Assembly: GCA_900766865.1 (NCBI GenBank) | Contig: CAAFXA010000104.1 | Location: 1-7,573 of the forward strand | Source: an uncultured Akkermansia sp. | GTDB lineage: Bacteria > Verrucomicrobiota > Verrucomicrobiia > Verrucomicrobiales > Akkermansiaceae | Direction of reading: 5' to 3' | Length of the DNA stretch: 7,573 nt | Part shown: positions 1 through 4,659 of the stretch, in pieces | Position numbering within the stretch: position 1 is the first letter of the stretch | Layout: every line of letters starts with the position of its first letter | Position numbers and translations under genes: made by a program | The notes under the pieces: model-generated | The model's input: the letters and a program-made list of their open reading frames with translations, nothing else | The model's database searches: none | Told to the model about the DNA's origin: nothing

Positions 1-26
1 AGTTCGGCGGGCTGACGCCCGCGAGC
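1..26. repeat. 26-bp hairpin repeat, copy 1
   Basis: These 26 bases recur exactly at 378-403 in the same orientation. Each copy contains a perfect 6-bp stem (GCGGGC at 7-12 and GCCCGC at 17-22) with a four-base TGAC loop. The copy touches the left window edge, so the repeat may extend further. It is probably one member of a dispersed family of small palindromic intergenic repeats, but only two copies can be seen here. Confidence 0.75.
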
Positions 27-32
27 CTAATT

Positions 33-312
33 AAGCCCCCGCGAGGGGGCGGCAGAACTCAGGCAGGTGGTGGAGCGGCGGAGCCGCGAAACCCCTGCGA
101 GAGATAAAAATATTTTGAGCCCCGTGAAACGGGGTGACAGAACACCACGGCAAAGCTTTAGTGGAGACGGAAACGCGGAGCAATACTTTGTTTCATCGCT
201 CTCTGTCGCCACAGGTTCCCTGGGCTCCCTTCCCTTTTACATCCACGCAGGGGCGGCGCTCGCGATGCTCGCTTGCCCCTGCCTGTATTCTTTCGCCCCC
301 TAGCGGGGGCTT
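33..312. mobile_element. MITE-like element with terminal inverted repeats
   Basis: The ends are imperfect inverted repeats. Positions 33-67 match the reverse complement of 278-312 at about 30 of 35 bases by eye. Each end begins AAGCCCCCGC and contains its own hairpin (35-50 and 295-310, 6-bp G/C stems with 4-base loops). The inverted-repeat match continues past the hairpin into AGGCAGG, so it is not just a by-product of two palindromes. Further hairpins lie inside: GCGGC/GCCGC at 75-87, CCCCGT/ACGGGG at 120-134, and GCAGGGGC/GCCCCTGC at 247-282. No transposase and no credible reading frame is present, as expected of a non-autonomous element. The flanks CTAATT (27-32) and CTGATT (313-318) could be a decayed target duplication (5 of 6), but this may be chance. 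It could also be a structured RNA or a REP-type cluster. Confidence 0.5.
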
Positions 313-377
313 CTGATTTCCGTTCGCCTCCGGCTCACCCATACAACGCATACTGAAGTACGAGGGACGAAGTAGAA

Positions 378-403
378 AGTTCGGCGGGCTGACGCCCGCG
401 AGC
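378..403. repeat. 26-bp hairpin repeat, copy 2
   Basis: This is identical to positions 1-26. The hairpin is larger here because the flanks also pair: AGAAAG at 374-379 is complementary to CTTTCT at 403-408. Allowing one G-T wobble and a bulged G at 383, the whole of 374-408 folds into one long stem around the TGAC loop. The flanking arms are absent from copy 1, where CCTAATT follows instead. Confidence 0.75.
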
Positions 404-405
404 TT

Positions 406-424
406 TCTGGCGAGGCTCGCCAGA
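406..424 (+). terminator. Strong 8-bp hairpin, possible terminator
   Basis: TCTGGCGA (406-413) and TCGCCAGA (417-424) form a perfect 8-bp stem with a 3-base loop. A short T-rich stretch follows (TTTCAATTT). It could end transcription coming from the left before the amidase promoter, or be another palindromic repeat, since it overlaps by three bases the long hairpin at 374-408. The T tract is weak for a classical intrinsic terminator. Confidence 0.4.
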
Positions 425-480
425 TTTCAATTTATCGGGAAGGTATTCAGAAAACGAAAGGGGGTTGACTCATTTCTTAC

Positions 481-510
481 TTGTCACGGCGGGGGGCCAC
501 ATGTTAGCAT
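481..510 (+). promoter_or_regulatory. Sigma70-like promoter of the amidase pair
   Basis: A -35 box TTGTCA (481-486, 5 of 6 to consensus) is followed after 18 bp by a -10 box TAGCAT (505-510, 4 of 6). The segment CATGTTAG around the -10 closely resembles CATGATAG at the -10 of the lipoprotein promoter at 7437-7464, which supports both. Transcription would start about 6-8 bases after the -10 box, on or next to the ATG at 517. A TTGACT at 465-470 is an alternative -35, but it has no -10 at a workable distance. Confidence 0.45.
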
Positions 511-516
511 AGGCGC

Positions 517-1587
517 ATGACTTCGCTTCTGCGCACCATCTCCATGCTGATGTTTTTTTTCCTGCTTTCGGTGGGAGAAGTATCTGCACAGGGTGGCCAG
601 TGGGAGATTTACGATATAGGTGGCGTTAAGTATGTGAGTCTCAATGACGTTTGGCGATTTTACCGCTTCACACCCAAGCAGGGGCGTCCCGGCTGTGTGT
701 CCTATGGCGCGGCCAATCGCGTGGTATCAGTTAAGCCGGAGCGGCAGGATTTCTATGTAAACAATTACCGCTATGTGCTGTCCTACCCGGTACAGAAGCA
801 TGGTGAGGAATTGCTCATCTCCACCGTGGACATGAAAAAGCTGGTGGACCCGGTACTGAGGCCCCGCTTTTCCAAACGGGCCGGAGTGGTAAAAACCGTT
901 GTGATTGACCCCGGTCATGGTGCACACGATGCCGGAGCCGTGAGCCCCTGGGCACGGGAGAAAGACTGCAACCTGTCCGTAGGGCTCAAAGTGAAAGCCC
1001 GTCTGGAGAAGCTGGGGTTCCGTGTTGTCATGACCCGCAGCACAGATGTTTTTCTGACGCTCAAGCAACGTGTGGATATTGCCAATCGCACGCCGGACAG
1101 CATCTTTGTGAGCATTCACCACAACTCCGGGCGCCGCGCAGCCGAGGGCATTGAAACCTTTACGCTGGCCCCGCAGGGAACCACATCCCCCTTCGCCAAA
1201 ACAAGGCGTTTTGCCGACCTGGCGGGTAACGACCAGGACAGCGAAAACATCGCCCTGGCCACAGCCGTGCACAGCCGTGCCATTAAGAGCACCAAAGCAA
1301 TCGACCGCGGGATTCAGCGTGCGCGCTTCTCCGTGCTCTGCACCATTCAGCGCCCGGCTATTCTGTTTGAAGGCGGCTTTGTGAGCAACCCGAAGGAGGG
1401 ACGCCTCATTGCCACGGACTCCTACCAGAACAAACTGGCAGACAGCATCTGCCAGGGTATTGTGAGCTATGCGCAGATAGTAGGGGGCCACCGCGGAGGC
1501 CTCAAGAAGCGCAGCACCCGCACCGGCAGCTCCGGCAGCTCCGGCATCAATGGCAACAGCACCTACAGCGGTACCACACGTCTCTGA
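517..1587 (+). CDS. N-acetylmuramoyl-L-alanine amidase (Amidase_3), exported
   Basis: A zinc hydrolase that should cut the bond between N-acetylmuramic acid and L-alanine in peptidoglycan, acting in the periplasm. Residues 1-25 are a signal peptide (Arg6, hydrophobic core, likely cleavage after VSA). Residues about 29-120 form a small beta-rich domain resembling the copper amine oxidase N-terminal-like domains attached to other amidases (inference). Residues about 126-320 are the catalytic domain. The expected active-site residues are visible: His134 in DPGHG, Glu148 in REKD, His201 in SIHHN, and catalytic Glu285 in LFEGGFVSN. The usual RG..RA.F.VL segment is at about 265-274. The tail (about 333-356) is Gly/Ser/Thr-rich and probably disordered. 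The ATG at 517 has no Shine-Dalgarno sequence. It is chosen because it supplies the charged start of the signal peptide and fits the promoter; Met10 is an alternative. A paralogue follows after 33 bp, so co-transcription is likely. Family assignment is firm, but the exact ami name is not. Confidence 0.93.
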   Translation: MTSLLRTISMLMFFFLLSVGEVSAQGGQWEIYDIGGVKYVSLNDVWRFYRFTPKQGRPGCVSYGAANRVVSVKPERQDFYVNNYRYVLSYPVQKHGEELLISTVDMKKLVDPVLRPRFSKRAGVVKTVVIDPGHGAHDAGAVSPWAREKDCNLSVGLKVKARLEKLGFRVVMTRSTDVFLTLKQRVDIANRTPDSIFVSIHHNSGRRAAEGIETFTLAPQGTTSPFAKTRRFADLAGNDQDSENIALATAVHSRAIKSTKAIDRGIQRARFSVLCTIQRPAILFEGGFVSNPKEGRLIATDSYQNKLADSICQGIVSYAQIVGGHRGGLKKRSTRTGSSGSSGINGNSTYSGTTRL

Positions 1588-1620
1588 TTTTCCTGATTGC
1601 ATTTACCCCCTTTCCCGACC

Positions 1621-2742
1621 ATGAAACTGTCCATCCTTCCCAAGCTGCTCTGCCTGACACTTCTGCCGCTGAGCCTGCCTGCCGCAGCCCAGGAGCCCAC
1701 GGCTCCGGCTACAGCCCCGGCAGAACCGGAATACGTGCCGCTGGAGCAGCTGAGAAGTTTCTATAAGCTCATGCCCCAGGCATCCCAGGCCGGTCTTTCC
1801 GGCATACGCACGGTGGGCAATGCCGGTACAACCATCACCTTTGGTCCCGGCAAGAAAGAACTCAGTATCGGAGGCTACCGCTGGTTGCTCTCATACCCGC
1901 TGAAGGAGGATGGCGCGGGGGATTTACTTATCTCCAAAATGGATATGGTAAAGCTGATTGACCCGGTGCTGCGCCCCACATACATCAGCGAGCGGCGGTT
2001 GGTACGCACCGTGGTGATAGACCCGGGCCATGGCGGTTACGACACCGGCACCACAAGTGACTATGTGCGCGAAGAAGACTTTGCGCTGCAACTGGCAACA
2101 GAGTTGAAAGAGCTTCTGAGCAAACGCGGATACAATGTGGTGCTCACACGCGCGCAGAATCGCCACCTGTCCGACCAGCAACGTATCGCCGCGGCCAATG
2201 AGGCGGACGCCCCCATCTTCCTTTCCCTGCACCTCAACAGTGGCCGCAGCGATATTCAGGGCATTGAGACCTACACCGCCGTACCGGCAGGCCCGGGGGA
2301 GTCGCAGCGCCCGGCCAATAAGCACGATGCAGCCAATGCGGCTCTGGCATTTGCCCTGCACAGCTCGATGATAAACCGCACCGGCGCACAGGATGGAGCC
2401 TGCCGACGCGCGCAGTACACCCTGCTCAACTCCATTGATTGCCCGGCTGCCATGATTCTGGCCGGCTACGCCACCAGCAAGGCAGAAGGCTCTCGCCTGG
2501 CCACGGCAGAATATCGCCGACAGTTGGCAGAAGCTATCGCCGAAGGCGTGAGCACCTTTGCCCTGGCCATCAATCCGGATGCCTCACTCGAACCCGCTCC
2601 CGTGGTGGAACCCGAACCGCCCGAGCCGGTCAAAGTAGAACCGCCCAAGCCCGCCCCCACTAAGAGCAAAACTACAGCCAAACCCACTAAACGCAAACCG
2701 CAGAAGAGCACCCGCCGCAACAAAAATAAGCGGCGCAGGTAA
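1621..2742 (+). CDS. Amidase_3-family paralogue lacking catalytic Glu (probable pseudo-amidase), exported
   Basis: A 373-residue paralogue of the preceding amidase, evidently a tandem duplicate: the N-terminal domain (about 38-120) and the amidase fold (about 129-316) align throughout, including shared DPVLRP and TVVIDPGHG. Residues 1-24 are a signal peptide ending near AAAQ. The zinc ligands are present: His137 in DPGHG, Glu151 in VREED, and His204 in SLHLN. The segment matching LFEGGFVSN of the first gene reads MILAGYATS, so the catalytic Glu is replaced by Leu280. The conserved Arg-Gly before the last strands is also lost (DGACRRAQY). The reading frame is intact. The tail, about 327-373, is Pro/Glu-rich, then strongly Lys/Arg-rich, which could bind wall polymers electrostatically. 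Likely roles are a wall-binding or regulatory pseudoenzyme; altered chemistry is possible. The ATG at 1621 is preferred to an upstream in-frame TTG (1597) because the signal peptide begins there. No Shine-Dalgarno sequence is seen. Confidence 0.85.
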   Translation: MKLSILPKLLCLTLLPLSLPAAAQEPTAPATAPAEPEYVPLEQLRSFYKLMPQASQAGLSGIRTVGNAGTTITFGPGKKELSIGGYRWLLSYPLKEDGAGDLLISKMDMVKLIDPVLRPTYISERRLVRTVVIDPGHGGYDTGTTSDYVREEDFALQLATELKELLSKRGYNVVLTRAQNRHLSDQQRIAAANEADAPIFLSLHLNSGRSDIQGIETYTAVPAGPGESQRPANKHDAANAALAFALHSSMINRTGAQDGACRRAQYTLLNSIDCPAAMILAGYATSKAEGSRLATAEYRRQLAEAIAEGVSTFALAINPDASLEPAPVVEPEPPEPVKVEPPKPAPTKSKTTAKPTKRKPQKSTRRNKNKRRR

Positions 2743-2784
2743 GAGACGTCACGAATCGGGAAGCCTCGAAAACGCCTTTCCGTT

Positions 2785-4368
2785 TTATCGTCCGTACAGC
2801 AGCCGCATAGCGTTGCGCGTAGTAGCATCCATACCGGCAGAGGCAGCGTCCTGGTAATGCAGGGTACGAAGCAGATTACTCTCCGGCAGATGAGGCCGGG
2901 CGTGAGGATCCAGCGCGGCATCCAGCAAAGCGGGTCCCCGTGCTGCCAGCCAGTGACGCACTGCGGCCGGGGCCTCTCCGGCACTGAAAATCCGCTGTGC
3001 TTCCATGCCCGCGCAACGAGCCAGAGCCACCGCATCCACTCCGGCAGCCAGGCCGGCTTCCCCAGGCATGGGCTCAGCATAAGCCGGGGCAACATTGTAC
3101 ACAAGCACCTTGACACTCAATCCACGCTGCACCATCACCCGTAATACAGCCCACATGCGCAGCAGAGAAGCCACGCTGCACAAAGCTATAACCTGCCGGG
3201 AAGGCTCGGCTGCTTTGGCCCCCAGAGCCATGGCCAGAGCACACCCCTCTGCCCCGGTAGCAAAGGCACCCACCAACTGCCGCCGCCCCAGCACCTGCAC
3301 ATAGCGCGCAGCCCACACCAGCGGCGGCCCCATATCCACCACAAAAACGGCATCCGGCTCTGCCCGGCTGCTGATAAGGCGCGTCAGGAACTCGGGGCGC
3401 ATGGGAGAGCGTTCGCTGTATCCCCACACTGCCAGTTCCCCCTGCGCCACTGCCTTGCCATGGCGCATGAGTGAGCGCGCAAGAAAATCCTCCGCATGCC
3501 CACCCCGCAGCAAAGGCAGCAGCAAAGCCGCCGTGCGCCCTACATCACCATGCACCGCATGGCACAAGCGTACCCGCCGCCCCAACGCCGCGGCATCTGC
3601 GTCCACCTGAATCACTCGCCCATGCCGGGGCAAAAAGCAACTGTAAGGAAAATCGGCCCCCCATATTACCAGCACATCCGCCACATGTACAGCAGCCGGA
3701 GCATCGCCCCACCCCAGCAAACCTATCATTCCCACGGCACAGGGATTATCCTTTTCCATAATGTCCTTGCCGCGCAGGGTATAGGCCACCGGCGCGCCCA
3801 GGCGCTGAGCCAGCTCCACCAGCACCTCGTGCGCCCCGGCACACCCACCACCACACAAGAAAGCCACCTTGTTGCAACTATTCAGCAGCTCTGCCATGCG
3901 CTGCACAGCTGCCATATCCGGCTCCGGCACGGCGGTGCTTTGCCAGACTTCACCATAAACGGGCTCGCACCCCTCGGCCGGAGCAATTGCAGCAGTGCGG
4001 TGAGCCAGAGCATGCCTCAGAGCCTCTCCGGGGGAAGCTGCGAATCTGTTCTCCGGTAATATCTTTTCGCTCTTACCCGCCACCGGTTCTGCCTCCACCA
4101 GCGCCAGCAAGGGTACCGAGCTGCTCGCAGCCTCTGCCAATGCACCGCCGGAAGCGCAGGCATTATCTGCCAGGTGGCAGACACCAAGACCACCCGTCAG
4201 CATCGCTTCCCCCAGCGCAGCAAAGGCTGCACTTGCTCCGCATGGCAATACCAGGCGCTCCGCCGCTGACAGCCCCTCCTCATTTTCCTGTGACTGTGCC
4301 GTATATACCCGTTCCACTCCAGCGTTTGCCAGCATGCGGCGCCATTCTTCTGATTGCATTCTGCTCAT
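2785..4368 (-). CDS. PoxB-like thiamine-diphosphate enzyme family protein, catalytic motifs lost
   Basis: A 527-residue cytoplasmic protein whose best likeness is pyruvate:quinone oxidoreductase PoxB (about 570 residues). Residues about 5-135 match the N-terminal TPP domain, 164-286 the FAD-binding middle domain, and 325-490 the C-terminal TPP domain. PoxB-like segments include DNPCAVGMIGLLG (about 207-219), GADFPYSCFLP (237-247), VIQVDADAAALG (252-263), and VDMGPPLVWAARY (344-356). The active-site parts are missing. Where PoxB has the RHEE segment with the catalytic Glu, this protein has PCGAS (42-46). The Mg-TPP motif GDG...NN is replaced by CSVA (397-400) and YNVA (424-427). TPP catalysis is therefore unlikely, although FAD could still bind. 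The ATG at 4368 is chosen because AGGAG (plus-strand 4371-4375) lies just upstream. That spacing is short, so the ATG at 4359 is possible; a TTG at 4404 is less likely. It converges on the amidase pair with a 42-bp gap. Confidence 0.82.
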   Translation of the reverse strand: MSRMQSEEWRRMLANAGVERVYTAQSQENEEGLSAAERLVLPCGASAAFAALGEAMLTGGLGVCHLADNACASGGALAEAASSSVPLLALVEAEPVAGKSEKILPENRFAASPGEALRHALAHRTAAIAPAEGCEPVYGEVWQSTAVPEPDMAAVQRMAELLNSCNKVAFLCGGGCAGAHEVLVELAQRLGAPVAYTLRGKDIMEKDNPCAVGMIGLLGWGDAPAAVHVADVLVIWGADFPYSCFLPRHGRVIQVDADAAALGRRVRLCHAVHGDVGRTAALLLPLLRGGHAEDFLARSLMRHGKAVAQGELAVWGYSERSPMRPEFLTRLISSRAEPDAVFVVDMGPPLVWAARYVQVLGRRQLVGAFATGAEGCALAMALGAKAAEPSRQVIALCSVASLLRMWAVLRVMVQRGLSVKVLVYNVAPAYAEPMPGEAGLAAGVDAVALARCAGMEAQRIFSAGEAPAAVRHWLAARGPALLDAALDPHARPHLPESNLLRTLHYQDAASAGMDATTRNAMRLLYGR

Positions 4369-4370
4369 TT

Positions 4371-4375
4371 CTCCT
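4371..4375 (-). promoter_or_regulatory. Shine-Dalgarno sequence of the PoxB-like gene
   Basis: Read on the minus strand this is AGGAG within AAGAGGAG, 2 bases before the ATG at 4368 and 11 before the ATG at 4359. It excludes the TTG at 4404 as a Shine-Dalgarno-directed start. It is the only clear Shine-Dalgarno sequence among the five gene starts in the window. Confidence 0.55.
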
Positions 4376-4403
4376 CTTGTGCCTCTACCCGCGCAAAAAC
4401 GCA

Positions 4404-4428
4404 AGCTTTTTCACCAACAGCTTTTTCA
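4404..4428. repeat. Direct repeat AGCTTTTTCA x2, possible operator
   Basis: AGCTTTTTCA occurs at 4404-4413 and again at 4419-4428, a 15-bp period, upstream of the PoxB-like start. Close by are the palindromes ATATCCGATAT (4436-4446) and CGATATCG (4441-4448). The arrangement could bind a regulator, but such short repeats also arise by chance in A/T-rich DNA. Confidence 0.3.
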
Positions 4429-4631
4429 ACATCCCATATCCGATATCGCAGTTTCTTCGTCCTCACCCCCAATAAATTGACAACACATATATTACAACAT
4501 CAACTAACAAATACACCCAGACTCAGCAAATTACCACCAAATGCAGTCCCCCCGGATAATCAAAGAAAAATCTTTACATCAGACTCGAAATAAGCTAACT
4601 TACATATCATCCGGACATGGAATAGCCCCCA

Positions 4632-4639
4632 TATAAAAT
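4632..4639 (+). promoter_or_regulatory. Possible -10 box of the autotransporter gene
   Basis: TATAAAAT contains TAAAAT (4634-4639, 5 of 6 to the -10 consensus), 20 bases before the ATG at 4660. No clear -35 box is seen at 16-18 bp upstream. The RNA leader would be about 14 bases, with no Shine-Dalgarno sequence but with A/T-rich sequence before the start. Confidence 0.3.
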
Positions 4640-4659
4640 ACTAACATTTTCTAAAACTT

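Larger units (their letters stand above)
4369..4659. other. Divergent intergenic region
   Basis: These 291 bases separate the PoxB-like gene (leftward) from the autotransporter (rightward). The part from about 4471 to 4659 is markedly richer in A/T than the flanking genes, as expected for a promoter region. It holds a 10-bp direct repeat (4404-4413 and 4419-4428) and small palindromes at 4436-4448. TTGACA at 4477-4482 matches a -35 box perfectly but is followed by no good -10. No open frame or RNA gene is convincing here. Confidence 0.6.

Noticed and set aside
27..303. Open frames on both strands in the repeat region (27-212 minus; 67-303 and 134-316 plus)
   Set aside because: All lie within or across the hairpin-rich inverted-repeat element, overlap one another, and encode low-complexity sequence with no domain, signal peptide or ribosome site.
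1..424. CRISPR array
   Set aside because: Only one exact repeat pair is present, 377 bp apart, and the hairpins differ in sequence. There are no regular spacers or cas genes.
727..1602. 291-codon minus-strand open frame opposite the first amidase
   Set aside because: It is antisense to a gene with clear catalytic motifs, and its translation has no recognisable domain. Long shadow frames are common in G/C-rich codons.
1597..1620. Upstream TTG start for the second amidase-like gene
   Set aside because: It would add eight residues before a normal signal peptide that begins at the ATG at 1621, and has no ribosome site.
2769..2786. Terminator between the convergent genes (AAAACG, 6-base loop, CGTTTT)
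   Set aside because: The stem has only two G-C pairs and overlaps the stop codon of the PoxB-like gene; too weak to call.
3496..4059. Plus-strand open frames opposite the PoxB-like gene
   Set aside because: Pro/His/Arg-rich shadow translations, opposite a frame with convincing family similarity.
4369..4404. TTG start at 4404 for the PoxB-like gene
   Set aside because: The added 12 residues are not family-like and they would run over the AGGAG site serving the ATG at 4368.
4477..4482. Perfect TTGACA as a -35 box for the autotransporter
   Set aside because: The hexamer at the right spacing (TCAACT, 4500-4505) matches only 3 of 6, and the resulting leader would be about 150 bases.
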